Source: Meghimatium bilineatum (taxonomy: Eukaryota; Mollusca; Gastropoda; Stylommatophora; Philomycidae). From it: a stretch of DNA of 64,000 bases. Positions 45,333-58,192 of the stretch are shown here, piece after piece; positions within the stretch are counted from its first letter, which is position 1, and each line of letters opens with the position of its first letter. A program made the translations under genes and the position numbers. Location of the stretch: positions 5,311,001-5,375,000 of the forward strand of contig CM067312.1 of the NCBI GenBank assembly GCA_034231615.1, read 5' to 3'. Below the pieces are notes generated by a model. That model saw only the letters and a program-made list of their open reading frames with translations. It was not told where the DNA came from and ran no database searches.

Positions 45333-48300
45333 CTTGTACACATCAGCTATCACACTTTGTACACATCAGCTATCACTTTATACACATCAGATCTCGCACT
45401 TTGTACACATCAGCTATCACTTTACGCTGAGGCAGACATATTGGCCAGAGGAAACAACACTGGAATCAAAACTCTATGGGACACTGTATGAACGACAAAA
45501 GACAGTGAATTTTATAAAGGAGACAGAATTACAGATATAGACATGTTTCAAGTGAACGAAAGAAGAAGAAGCTATCACTTTGTACACATCAGCTCTCTAT
45601 TTGTACACATCAGATCTCACACTTTGTACACATTAGATCTCGCACTTTGTACACATTAGATCTCACACTTTGTACACATCAGCTCTCAATTTGTACACAT
45701 CAGATCTCACACTTTGTACACATCAGCTCTCAATTTGTACACATCAGATCTCACACTTTGTACACATTAGATCTCGCACTTTGTACACATTAGATCTCAC
45801 ACTTTGTACACATTAGATCTCGCACTTTGTACACATTAGATCTCACACTTTGTACACATTAGATCTCGCACTTTGTACACATTAGATCTCACACTTTGTA
45901 CACATCAGATCTCACACTTTGTACACATTAGATCTCACACTTTGTACACATTAGATCTCGCACTTTGTACACATTAGATCTCACACTTTGTACACATTAG
46001 ATCTCACACTTTGTACACATTAGATCTCACACTTTGTACACATTAGATCTCGCACTTTGTACACATTAGATCTCGCACTTTGTACACATTAGATCTCACA
46101 CTTTGTACACATTAGATCTCACACTTTGTACACATTAGATCTCACACTTTGTACACATTAGATCTCGCACTTTGTACACATTAGATCTCGCACTTTGTAC
46201 ACATTAGATCTCACACTTTGTACACATTAGATCTCACACTTTGTACACATTAGATCTCGCACTTTGTACACATTAGATCTCACACTTTGTACACATTAGA
46301 TCTCGCACTTTGTACACATTAGATCTCACACTTTGTACACATTAGATCTCACACTTTGTACACATTAGATCTCACACTTTGTACACATTAGATCTCACAC
46401 TTTGTACACATTAGATCTCGCACTTTGTACACATTAGATCTCACACTTTGTACACATTAGATCTCACACTTTGTACACATTAGATCTCGCACTTTGTACA
46501 CATCAGATCTCACACTTTGTACACATTAGATCTCACACTTTGTACACATTATATCTCGCACTTTGTACACATTAGATCTCACACTTTGTACACATTAGAT
46601 CTCGCACTTTGTACACATTAGATCTCACACTTTGTACACATTAGATCTCACACTTTGTACACATTAGATCTCACACTTTGTACACATTAGATCTCACACT
46701 TTGTACACATTAGATCTCGCACTTTGTACACATTAGATCTCACACTTTGTACACATTAGATCTCACACTTTGTACACATTAGATCTCGCACTTTGTACAC
46801 ATTAGATCTCACACTTTGTACACATCAGATCTCACACTTTGTACACATTAGATCTCACACTTTGTACACATTAGATCTCGCACTTTGTACACATTAGATC
46901 TCACACTTTGTACACATTAGATCTCACACTTTGTACACATTAGATCTCGCACTTTGTACACATTAGATCTCACACTTTGTACACATTAGATCTCACACTT
47001 TGTACACATTAGATCTCGCACTTTGTACACATTAGATCTCACACTTTGTACACATTAGATCTCACACTTTGTACACATTAGATCTCGCACTTTGTATACA
47101 TTAGATCTCACACTTTGTACACATCAGATCTCACACTTTGTACACATTAGATCTCGCACTTTGTACACATCAGATCTCACACTTTGTACACATTAGATCT
47201 CGCACTTTGTACACATTAGATCTCACACTTTGTACACATCAGATCTCACACTTTGTACACATTAGATCTCACACTTTGTACACATTAGATCTCACACTTT
47301 GTACACATTAGATCTCGCACTTTGTACACATTAGATCTCACACTTTGTACACATTAGATCTCACACTTTGTACACATTAGATCTCGCACTTTGTACACAT
47401 TAGATCTCACACTTTGTACACATTAGATCTCACACTTTGTACACATTAGATCTCGCACTTTGTACACATTAGATCTCACACTTTGTACACATCAGATCTC
47501 ACACTTTGTACACATTAGATCTCACACTTTGTACACATTAGATCTCACACTTTGTACACATTAGATCTCGCACTTTGTACACATTAGATCTCACACTTTG
47601 TACACATTAGATCTCGCACTTTGTACACATTAGATCTCACACTTTGTACACATCAGATCTCGCACTTTGTACACATTAGATCTCACACTTTGTACACATT
47701 AGATCTCGCACTTTGTACACATTAGATCTCACACTTTGTACACATTAGATCTCACACTTTGTACACATTAGATCTCACACTTTGTACACATTAGATCTCA
47801 CACTTTGTACACATTAGATCTCACACTTTGTACACATTAGATCTCGCACTTTGTACACATTAGATCTCACACTTTGTACACATTAGATCTCACACTTTGT
47901 ACACATTAGATCTCGCACTTTGGACACATTAGATCTCACACTTTGTACACATCAGATCTCACACTTTGTACACATTAGATCTCACACTTTGTACACATTA
48001 GATCTCACACTTTGTACACATTAGATCTCACACTTTGTACACATTAGATCTCGCACTTTGTACACATTAGATCTCACACTTTGTACACATTAGATCTCGC
48101 ACTTTGTACACATTAGATCTCACACTTTGTACACATCAGATCTCACACTTTGTACACATTAGATCTCACACTTTGTACACATTAGATCTCGCACTTTGTA
48201 CACATTAGATCTCACACTTTGTACACATTAGATCTCACACTTTGTACACATCAGATCTCACACTTTGTACACATTAGATCTCACACTTTGTACACATCAG

Positions 48301-50619
48301 ATCTCACACTTTGTACACATTAGATCTCACACTTTGTACACATTAGATCTCACACTTTGTACACATTAGATCTCGCACTTTGTACACATTAGATCTCACA
48401 CTTTGTACACATTAGATCTCGCACTTTGTACACATTAGATCTCACACTTTGTACACATTAGATCTCGCACTTTGTACACATTAGATCTCACACTTTGTAC
48501 ACATCAGATCTCACACTTTGTACACATTAGATCTCACACTTTGTACACATTAGATCTCGCACTTTGTACACATTAGATCTCACACTTTGTACACATTAGA
48601 TCTCACACTTTGTACACATTAGATCTCACACTTTGTACACATTAGATCTCGCACTTTGTACACATTAGATCTCACACTTTGTACACATCAGATCTCACAC
48701 TTTGTACACATTAGATCTCACACTTTGTACACATTAGATCTCGCACTTTGTACACATTAGATCTCACACTTTGTACACATCATATCTCGCACTTTGTACA
48801 CATTAGATCTCACACTTTGTACACATTAGATCTCACACTTTGTACACATTAGATCTCACACTTTGTACACATTAGATCTCACACTTTGTACACATTAGAT
48901 CTCACACTTTGTACACATTAGATCTCACACTTTGTACACATTAGATCTCACACTTTGTACACATCAGATCTCGCACTTTGTACACATTAGATCTCACACT
49001 TTGTACACATTAGATCTCACACTTTGTACACATTAGATCTCGCACTTTGTACACATTAGATCTCACACTTTGTACACATTAGATCTCGCACTTTGTACAC
49101 ATTAGATCTCACACTTTGTACACATTAGATCTCACACTTTGTACACATTAGATCTCACACTTTGTACACATTAGATCTCACACTTTGTACACATTAGATC
49201 TCACACTTTGTACACATTAGATCTCACACTTTGTACACATTAGATCTCACACTTTGTACACATCAGATCTCACACTTTGTACACATTAGATCTCACACTT
49301 TGTACACATTAGATCTCACACTTTGTACACATTAGATCTCACACTTTGTACACATTAGATCTCACACTTTGTACACATTAGATCTCGCACTTTGTACACA
49401 TTAGATCTCACACTTTGTACACATTAGATCTCACACTTTGTACACATTAGATCTCGCACTTTGTACACATTAGATCTCACACTTTGTACACATTAGATCT
49501 CACACTTTGTACACATTAGATCTCACACTTTGTACACATTAGATCTCACACTTTGTACACATTAGATCTCGCACTTTGTACACATTAGATCTCGCACTTT
49601 GTACACATTAGATCTCACACTTTGTACACATCAGATCTCGCACTTTGTACACATCAGATCTCACACTTTGTACACATTAGATCTCACACTTTGTACACAT
49701 TAGATCTCACACTTTGTACACATTAGATCTCGCACTTTGTACACATTAGATCTCACACTTTGTACACATTAGATCTCGCACTTTGTACACATTAGATCTC
49801 GCACTTTGTACACATTAGATCTCGCACTTTGTACACATCAGATCTCACACTTTGTACACATCAGATCTCACACTTTGTACACATTAGATCTCACACTTTG
49901 TACACATTAGATCTCGCACTTTGTACACATTAGATCTCACACTTTGTACACATTAGATCTCACACTTTGTACACATCAGATCTCACACTTTGTACACATC
50001 AGATCTCACACTTTGTACACATTAGATCTCGCACTTTGTACACATTAGATCTCACACTTTGTACACATTAGATCTCACACTTTGTACACATTAGATCTCG
50101 CACTTTGTACACATTAGATCTCGCACTTTGTACACATCAGATCTCGCACTTTGTACACATCAGATCTCACACTTTGTACACATCAGATCTCACACTTTGT
50201 ACACATTAGATCTCGCACTTTGTACACATTAGATCTCACACTTTGTACACATTAGATCTCGCACTTTGTACACATTAGATCTCACACTTTGTACACATCA
50301 GATCTCGCACTTTGTACACATTAGATCTCGCACTTTGTACACATTAGATCTCACACTTTGTACACATCAGCTCTCAATTTGTACACATTAGATCTCACAC
50401 TTTGTACACATTAGATCTCACACTTTGTACACATTAGATCTCACACTTTGTACACATTAGATCTCACACTTTGTACACATTAGATCTCACACTTTGTACA
50501 CATTAGATCTCGCACTTTGTACACATTAGATCTCACACTTTGTACACATCAGATCTCACACTTTGTACACATTAGATCTCGCACTTTGTACACATTAGAT
50601 CTCGCACTTTGTACACATC
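45333..50619. repeat. Satellite array, 23 bp x about 220
   Basis: Unit 'TTAGATCTCACACTTTGTAC' plus ACA. Two dominant binary variants (CTCACAC/CTCGCAC and CATTAG/CATCAG) are scattered through an otherwise near-identical array. Nearly every unit has AGATCT and TGTACA. The left edge has diverged AGCTATCAC and AGCTCTCAATT units, and one AGCTCTCAATT unit recurs at about 50370. Because 23 is not divisible by three there are no long frames. The array passes directly into CTGT/CTAT microsatellite at 50620. Confidence 0.97.
45424..45569 (+). mobile_element. 5'-truncated LINE 3' end inserted in the satellite
   Basis: 146 bp encoding 'LRQTYWPEETTLESKLYGTL', 'YERQKTVNFIKETELQI' and a stop, then 'GTTTCAAGTGAACGAAAGAA' plus GAAGA. 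AGCTATCACTTT occurs at both edges (45412-45423 and 45570-45581) as a target-site duplication. The repeat background makes chance identity possible. Same 3' end as 58385-58488 and 60261-60937. Confidence 0.8.
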
Positions 50620-51010
50620 TTTCTGTCTGTTTGTCTACCTACCTACCCACCCATCCATCCATTAATTTATATCTGTCTATCTATCTCTCTGTCTGTCTGA
50701 TCTATTTATCCTATTGTAACTATCCTGTCTATCCCATTATCTCCCTATCTCTGTCTGTCTATCTAATCTAAGCTATCTTTATGTCATATTTTTTGTCTAT
50801 TTACCTATCTATCAATTCATCCATATACCCATTAATCTACCCACCTATCAATCAACCTCTCTATTCAATCTACTCTAATATATGATTTATTTTCTAGTTT
50901 AGTCTAGTCTTTTTGTATATCTCTGTCTTTTTATCTATCTACCTACCTACTTACACATACCCATCTACCTATCACTGTCTGTCTGCATACCCACCTCAAA
51001 ACCCACCCAG
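50620..51010. repeat. Pyrimidine-rich tetranucleotide microsatellite
   Basis: Impure CTGT, CTAC, CATC, CTAT runs. Confidence 0.85.
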
Positions 51011-51395
51011 AAGAAAAATATTATAAGAAATCAATGTTTAATCTCTGTAACACCCCAGAGTTATCTGGTTCATATTCCAGAAATGACATCTTAACTAAGA
51101 AATCACACCATCACTATTACATGTACCGAGACTTCAGTCTTGCGTACATCACTATCAGTACACATCTGGCGGTCCCTGAAAATGGAATAGGTCGTTGGAA
51201 AGGTCATACAGAGTTTTGGGATGGTGTTTACGAGACTATAAGGGGGAAGATTTGATTGTATAAGTGGCTTCAATGTTTTGCCAACACTTCCGGGATTTGT
51301 GAGATTGTTTTTCAGTAGTATATTGTCTTTGGGTTAGTTTTCATGTTTTTCAGTATTGTATTGTCTTTGGGATAGTTTTCACAATAATTAAACTT
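51011..51395. other. Intronic non-coding stretch
   Basis: 'GTATTGTCTTTGGGTTAGTT' is duplicated at about 51320-51380. An open frame at 51034-51255 has no recognised content. Confidence 0.45.
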
Positions 51396-51397
51396 AC

Positions 51398-51437
<40 letters not shown>

Positions 51438-51720
51438 GCCTTCGTCTTTCTCTCTATCCATTTCTACTTGTTTTATTTTTCTCTCTTTCTCCCCTATTTA
51501 TTGCTATTTCATCTCTTTTTCTCTCTTTTCTCCTCTCTTTCTCTCCTCTATTTTTCTTTCTCCTTGTATCTCGCTCGTTTTTTAAAATCTATCTCCCTTT
51601 CTCTCTCCCCATTTTTTTCTTTCATCACTCTTTCCCCCTTTCTCTACCTCTCGTTCTCTCTTTCCCTCTCTCATTCTCCTCCTCTTTCTCTGCACGCCCC
51701 CCCCCCTTTTCTCAGGTTTT
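51398..51720. repeat. (TC)n and polypyrimidine tract
   Basis: (TC)16 at about 51402-51434 followed by about 280 bp of almost pure T/C ending in C10. Potential triplex-forming sequence. Confidence 0.9.
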
Positions 51721-51911
51721 AACGACGGGGAGAGGAGAAAGGTGTTGACAAAAGTTGACTTCAATAGAACGGTATTTATACAACAATGACATATTTAATT
51801 TAAAAAACACGTGCAGAGCAAACAATTATAGTTTTTCGTCACTTTCTCTTGTTAAAAATGTTGGGATGGGGGAGGGCGGAATTGTTTGTTAACTAATTAA
51901 GCAGGGCTACG

Positions 51912-51938
51912 GCCGGGGGGGGGGGGAGGGGGGGGGTG
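51912..51938. repeat. Poly-G tract
   Basis: G-runs of about 13 and 9 interrupted by single bases in about 26 nt. Capable of G-quadruplex formation on the + strand. Confidence 0.85.
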
Positions 51939-52084
51939 AATTGCCCATTAAATTATTACCAAGTTGTTGACAAGGGAGAGGAAAGGGTCAAAAATAACTC
52001 AATATCGTTAACGTACTTAAAGGATATCAGTAAACATAGATTTTCGAATTTTTCAACAGTATAACCAGACGATGGTAATAACAA

Positions 52085-52555
52085 TGACCACGTATAACCA
52101 GTCGATCTAACAATAATGATCAAGTATAACCAGTCGATGTAACAACAATGACCAAGTATAACCAATCGATGTAGCAACAATGACCAAGTATAACCAGTCG
52201 ATGTAGCAACAATGACCAAGTATAACCAGTCGATGTAGCAACAATGACCAAGTATAACCAGTCGATGTAACAACAATGACGAAGTATAACCAATCGATGT
52301 AGCAACAATGACCAAGTATAACCAGTCGATGTAGCAACAATGACCAAGTATAACCAGTCGATGTAGCAACAATGACCAAGTATAACCAGTCGATGTAGCA
52401 ACAATGACCAAGTATAACCAGTCGATGTAGCAACAATGACCAAGTATAACCAGTCGATGTAGCAACAATGACCAAGTATAACCAGTCGATGTAGCAACAA
52501 TGACCAAGTATAATCAGTCGATGTAGCAACAATGATCAAGTATAACCAGGTGATG
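52085..52555. repeat. Minisatellite, 32 bp x about 15
   Basis: Unit 'AGTCGATGTAGCAACAATGA' plus CCAAGTATAACC. The central units are almost identical, the edges diverged. Confidence 0.95.
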
Positions 52556-52719
52556 CAACAACACTGGCATCGGTCTTTTTGTTATCGGTGCCGAAGAAAA
52601 TGGTGACAAATCACAACTTTCCAATGCCATATGACATCAGCACCTCCAAGTGACGACCATCACCATCTCGTGGCTATGGACGGTATTGCAGGCCTTCTTA
52701 CTGAATTAATATGGACCCC

Positions 52720-52870
52720 GTTCGTAACGTTTTTGATTATTGTTTGGACTTTGATTGATCGCTATTTATATACTTAGAGTCGCATGCCAAAAATAGCATA
52801 GGCCAACCAATATATCCCACGCAAATCGGAAACTAATTTATGTTTGCATTTTAGTTAACAGGTCTCCTAT
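52720..52870. mobile_element. M2 MITE
   Basis: 'TTTTTGATTATTGTTTGG', 'GCTATTTATATACTTAGAG' plus TCGCATGCC and 'ATAGGCCAACCAATATAT' match 44295-44450. Confidence 0.65.
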
Positions 52871-52949
52871 ACCAGCAATCGGTCACGACCACCTCCAAGT
52901 GTCCACCATGGTAACAGACTGTATAACTGAAATCTGGATAAGATAGTAG

Positions 52950-53112
52950 GAACCGAAGAAACAATGGCAACCCCTTCTATGTAAATATCAAGAAAATAGG
53001 CGTCTATGTAAACCGCAGGAAATAAGGGCAGCAGCTTTTTTTGTAAACCCCAAGAAATATGAGCAACCCTTTCTATGTAAACCTCAAGAAATAAGGGCAA
53101 CCCATTCTATGT
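52950..53112. repeat. Minisatellite, about 33 bp x 5
   Basis: 'TTCTATGTAAACCTCAAGAA' plus ATAAGGGCAACCC with substitutions. Confidence 0.85.
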
Positions 53113-54046
53113 AGACCCCAAAATTGACAGGATGAAAATGAATGTGTCAAACATCTCAATCAAAATGATCAGATATTTAAGTTACACGATTCATGGAAAA
53201 TTTACTGGTTTGGAGATAATTGAAAAACGCGAAGATGCCGTGTGCAAGGTGAGTATTTTACTTAACCATGGTCCGATCAGAAATATGCCCTTTCAGCTAG
53301 TCACAGCTAGTCACTCATTTTGGCTGATTCACCTTATTTTTAAAATTGCGGCACAATGTATACGCAAATCTACCAATGGAAAGCTCGGATTAGCTTCATC
53401 AGCCATGATAAGTGGTGTGTGTTACCACAGTGCTGGACCTAATCCCGGTGAAGTACCGGGTACACTGTAGCTGAGATCCTTACATGTGAGAAAGAAATTA
53501 CATCAGATATGGCCAACTGGCCAAAGTGCAATTATGATGGGCATTCTTCATCATTCGCTATCATACTTCCACACTCAGATTCACGGTAGAAGTCAACATC
53601 AGGTTCCCAGCAGAGCCGTAACGTTTTTGTAATGAAATTAGACAGGGCATTTCTTAAGTGCTTCTACAATCTGCATCGTATGTTGAGCAAGTCTTCAACA
53701 AGTGTTAGGCTGTCACAGTGCTGGTCCGACAGGTGCAGAAATCTGTTATGTCAGTCTTGCATTTGTGATATAGGTGGTGATTCAGTATGTTATGTCCTGC
53801 GCGTAGTTGCCAATGACATGCGTCTTTTTGTTATTTGATTTGAGTGATAGTGTTTCATCTTTGAATTGAGAGTTGAGCTAAATGTTGTTTTGACTACCTT
53901 ATATTTAGTTCATATATCTCACTATGTTGCGATGTCCCCACTCTAACGTATGAATACGGAAAACTTCACATGCTTGTGGCCACGAATCTTGAGTACACAT
54001 ATTCATATTACAACCAGCTGTCTAGAAGTTGCACATAGGCGGCTAA
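53113..54046. other. Unassigned stretch with an ORF ending at a donor-like site
   Basis: A + frame from 53132 runs through 'EIIEKREDAVCK' to GTGAGT at 53249. It resembles no domain I know, lacks EC motifs, and would interrupt a junction that already reads correctly, so I do not call an exon. 'CACAGTGCTGG' recurs near 53430 and 53717, hinting at an unrecognised repeat. Confidence 0.35.
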
Positions 54047-54655
54047 TTCAAGTAGGAAGCATGAACAGAAATTCTTGAGACTAGCGGGAATTAAACCAGC
54101 TCAGTTAAAGCGGCACCGAATCGCCTTGCAATTCGAGTAAACGGGGTTTTCCGTATTTGACTAACCACATCCTCAAAAAAAAGATGTGATTTTGTCAAGA
54201 CATTCAGACTGTGTGATCAAGTCACGTTCGGTGCCGATAGAACCGACCTGTTTCAATTCCCGTTAGTCTCTAGAATTTTTAATTTATACTTATGCTTCCT
54301 ACTTGAATGTACTTGTATAAACTATTATTTGAAGCAACATTGTACTGTTTCTATGTTATTTATGTTTACAAGAAGACCTATTTGCCCGTGTAGTACGAAT
54401 ACGGATGTTCTATGTTTGTGTTACTGAGGATACTTCAATACTTGTAGGGGTGTTCGTTGTTGTTGTAATAGTCCTTGTCTCGATTGTTCCGTTTTCAGTA
54501 GGTTGTATACACTGTTTGAATGTCTTGACAAAAATCACATCTTTTTTTGAGGATGTGGTTAGTCAAGTACGGAAAACCCCGTTTACTCGAGTCGAAAGAC
54601 AATTCGGTGTCGTTAGAACGGACATGGTTCAATTACCGTTGGTTTCTAGAATTTC
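54047..54655. repeat. Nested inverted repeats (foldback)
   Basis: Arm pair 1: 54047-54122 ('TTCAAGTAGGAAGCAT' ... 'CGGCACCGAA') with 54227-54307. Arm pair 2: 54132-54210 ('GAGTAAACGGGGTTTTCCG' ... AAGACATTCA) with 54511-54590, nearly identical in reverse complement. 'TTCGGTGCCG...TCTCTAGAATT' (54227-54280) also recurs directly at 54603-54655. Confidence 0.75.
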
Positions 54656-54968
54656 ATATAAACGGCGTAAACATGTTTGGTTTGGACATGTAACGAGATG
54701 CAACTCTAGAATTTCATATAAACGGCGTAAACATGTTTGGTTTGGACATGTAACGAGATGCAACTCACTACCTATTATTTTACAAAGAACAGTAACGAGT
54801 GTGAAGAAGAAGAGTTAGGCGGACAAAGAAAATCATGTATTATAGCGTTAAGGAATGGTCTCGGTGTGATGTTTATACACTCCTCCTAATGGCTGAGGAT
54901 TGAGTTGTTTGGAGAGCTTTTTGTGCTGTCTCCAGTATGGCACCACTACGACCCTGACTGGTTATGTA

Positions 54969-55026
<58 letters not shown>
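54640..55026 (+). mobile_element. LINE C-terminal fragment with ATT tail
   Basis: 'RRKHVWFGHVTRCNSLPIIL' then QRTVTSVKKKS, a stop and, near the end, 'VVWRAFCAVSSMAPLRP', as in LINE families with 'R..WR.....S..AP.RP'. It runs straight into (ATT)n of about 20 units (54967-55026), the likely expanded 3' tail. A 60-bp piece encoding 'ISYKRRKHVWFGHVTRCNS' is tandemly duplicated at 54651-54770. Confidence 0.75.
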
Positions 55027-55029
<3 letters not shown>

Positions 55030-55136
55030 ACCGAAATACAAACAGGATTCGTGTCTGGGGCTACATAATAAATCTCTCACTGAAACTTTCAGCAATGGAA
55101 AACTTCACATTGTATAGGCACGAATCTTGAGTACAA

Positions 55137-55203
55137 ACACACACACACACACACCGACGATAACCAGCTAGAAGATGGACATAGACACACACACACACAC
55201 ATA
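55137..55203. repeat. (CA)n in two blocks
   Basis: (CA) runs at 55137-55154 and 55184-55202. Confidence 0.85.
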
Positions 55204-55209
55204 TACAAT

Positions 55210-56329
55210 TGTTAGCGAGACCGATAGACTAACCCGTTAGTTGTCAAGCTGGATAGAAGTGCCAATTTGTGTCCGAAATTCAATTAATCCATCCACTTTT
55301 TCCCAATCCACATTATTTTTTCCAGCTCGAAAGATCATCGTCCACCGAGAGATTATTCAAGTGTGTCTAGACTCTTAAGTAACAACATTTACAGACCATC
55401 CATTGACTACTAACAGCGCTATCAATTGGAATTTGATTAAACGGCCCATTTCCTTGTCTGGAACGAGAGTTAATGGCGAATAGATTCAGGCAGATAGAGT
55501 TCAGGAATATCGAAGAATAACGATTTAAGAAATTAGAACGGTTTATCAAAATGCAAACTGTGTAGACTTGTTTCAGTAACAATGTGATAAGATTGTCGTA
55601 TAGAAAGTGTGAGCAATTAAGATTATGTCTTGTTCTGTTTACATACGTTTCATGGTCCGTGACTTATCTCCCCTTTCCATTATGTTATATAACGTTTCTC
55701 CCTTTTCCATTTTTGTATGGCGTATCTCCATTCACATTAGGTTGTATAATGTAACTCCTTTCACTTTATGTTCTGTGTCGTACTTCCGTTTCCATGACTT
55801 GTGACGTAACAACCTTCACTTTATGTTCTGTGACGTACTTCCGCTGTTATCATGATCTGTTATCATACCCAGGAGACTTCAGCTTTCGGCTTAGTGCAAT
55901 TCCTATTGAAGTTACATTAGAGGGGTCTATAATTATATAGATAACATACTACACAGCTTCCATAAGAAAGTCTCAATATAACGGCAGGTCATCGACTAAG
56001 GTTTTCTGTTGCATGGTTGGTTTGTCTAGCGGGCAATTGGTGAGACTTACAGACGCAACCGCATACGTAATAATAATAATAATAAAACCCATTACCTGTG
56101 AGGGTGGTCACATTGAGACATTCGGTGCCGACAGATCTCCACTCATCTCCGTCCTCTACCATCCTGATGAGTTTGGAAAGTTCACACACTGTCCAGTTAT
56201 TTCATCATCTGGTATTCTACAGGGATCATTGACCAGGTTTCTATGAAAATTAATGCTAACATAATTAAACGGAACGAAATTTCGATATAGACGTATATAC
56301 CGATGCATCAAACGTCCTACACGTTACGC
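55210..56329. other. Intronic non-coding stretch
   Basis: At 55650-55860 a degenerate repeat of 45-50 bp contains 'CTCCCCTTTCCATTATGTT'-like words. No gene. Confidence 0.45.
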
Positions 56330-56640
56330 AATTTTAGCCCTCGATCACTCGAAATGCGCGCTACACACTGAATGGGAGGGGTAGATGGCCCAGTGCGTTG
56401 AGCGGAAATCGCGCGTGCGATTGTGCAATAATGTATGAAATGTAAAAAAGTTGGACTGTTATCACATGATTTGGTCATTGATTCCAGTATTGAACCTATC
56501 ACCCAGCCACGTCTTCTTTTCAGCCCCTGGTCTTCTTCTACTCTCCACCGTACCGTGAAGAACATCTCTGGTCATTCGTAGTTTACGAAGTTTAACGATT
56601 GTTAACAATGGTTCTTGTTGACCCACTACTACATTAATTC
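56330..56640 (-). mobile_element. LINE C-terminal fragment
   Basis: The minus strand reads 'QQEPLLTIVKLRKLRMTRDV', LHGTVESRRRPG, KKTWLGD and, after a stop, 'HNRTRDFRSTHW'. The order matches the family of 44985 and 54640. Confidence 0.7.
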
Positions 56641-56649
56641 TATCATGCA

Positions 56650-57809
56650 CAAACATATTATCAAAATGACAGTTCAGTGGGGGCGGGGCGAGGGGGATTC
56701 TTTTAATGCAGTGGTGCCCAAATCCTCTCGAATCTCCCACAATGAAATGGAAATCTTAGAATTTCCCATTAGCTCCTGAGGAAACCATTAAAATGGCGTA
56801 CGCAGCAGGTTTCAGAATTCAGTAACTGAACACGTTTATTGACCGTATCAGATAGTGCAAAGATTACTATTGCCGTGTTATACCTGTGCTCTCTCCTCGT
56901 AACCCAACACAGATTGTTCAACCGTGGCCTTCTATACAACATTTATCTGGAAGTCTACGTTTAAACTCAATCTTTGGTCTAGATGCTATTTTGTGAATGA
57001 AATTTGAGATTGTGTTGGAAAAATAACTCGGTTTGATTGAAAACACCAAAAGCTAAGGGTGGTTGAAGTGGGTGGTATCGAAGTTTGGGTGAGGCTGTTA
57101 GATATGGGAGGGAATCGGTTACAATTTATGCGAGAACTTGATAGTAATTATCTCTAGACTTCAGAAATATTGCTACCTGCATAGTGGAGAAATCGGTCAA
57201 GTCTTTGAGAGCGACCTGGTTCCAAGTTGACATAGGATTAAGTACTTTTATGTTAAGCCATTTAAATATTGACGGGATATATGTTACCTGTTTGGATAGT
57301 ATTTACATGTGTGTGTGTCCGGGACAGTAGGTGTTATTGTTCTTGTTTGTTCAGGTTTGTGTGAAATACTACAACATTTAGTATGCTTACACAGCACTGT
57401 TTTAACTGCACACCTCTGTGAATCTATTGATCGGTTTGTTGTTGTTTATATCTCAATGAATTACGAGCGGTTCGCTCTTACTTCCTATGTGCAGTTGGAT
57501 GGGTCCCCCCCCCCCCCGAGTTGTATTTATATTCAGAACACTCCAACTCTCAGCGATGCACAATGCTTTGAGACTTCACCTCAGAGGGGTCAGTCCTAGA
57601 AGTTTTGTGGATTCTCTACCTCCCCGCAACATACGGAGTTGAATCATTTCCTGTCAGATGTATCCATAGCTACCTAGCTCTATGCCATAGCCACTGGATT
57701 AGGTTGGTAAATACCCCTGTTTACCTGCAATTCAATGGTTTTATTAAATATACACGACTAAAAGTCTGCCTGTTTCAATATACCAACAATATAAGAACTG
57801 CCAAGTAAA
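56650..57809. other. Intronic non-coding stretch
   Basis: C13 run at 57496. No gene recognised. Confidence 0.4.
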
Positions 57810-57990
57810 TTGAGAATCATCATTTTAACGTCTTGCATTTGTGTTTTCATGTGATTTTCATTGGCTGTCGGACACCGAGTAAACACAAAGTGACCAATTA
57901 AAATTACGGTAAAAAATATAATAAGTTACTTGAGAAGGATGAATTAACCTTGATGAGCCTGTAGGACTGTATAATTGACGAAAGACACGG
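57810..57990. mobile_element. M1 MITE
   Basis: 'CATGTGATTTTCATTGGCTG', 'AAGTGACCAATTAAAATTAC', 'AATAAGTTACTTGAGAAGG' and 'GTAGGACTGTATAATTGACG' match 4725-4910 in order. Confidence 0.65.
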
Positions 57991-58064
57991 TTTTCTCATA
58001 AAATTGCCAATTGGATATCGAAAGTATAGGCCGATAACACCAGTCAAAACAAACCTTCAGAATT

Positions 58065-58190
58065 TTACTCTCAATGATTTTAATTATTTCCGTATGTTTC
58101 GTTGGTCACTATGTATATACGTTGAGTCGGCTGCCAAAACTGTCTAACGAAAATCACGGGAATAATTGAAAATATGACGTATGAAGACTA
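58065..58190. mobile_element. M2 MITE
   Basis: 'TTTTAATTATTTCCGTATG', 'GTTGGTCACTATGTATATAC' and 'AATCACGGGAATAATTGAAA'. The ends are inverted repeats (TTTTAATTATTTCCGT / ACGGGAATAATTGAAAA). Confidence 0.65.
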
Positions 58191-58192
58191 GA

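Noticed and set aside
45333..50619. Resemblance to a CRISPR array (23-bp regular repeats)
   Set aside because: There are no unique spacers. The unit is contiguous and head-to-tail, so this is a satellite.
51956..52539. Overlapping minus-strand frames with hydrophobic repeats (WSLLLHRLVILG)
   Set aside because: Translation of a 32-bp repeat. All three frames stay open and give the same peptide shifted, so not a membrane protein.
53132..53248. Possible exon ending at GTGAGT
   Set aside because: No EC motifs, and joining it to the 59771 exon gives wrong spacing. The 18872 exon joins correctly.
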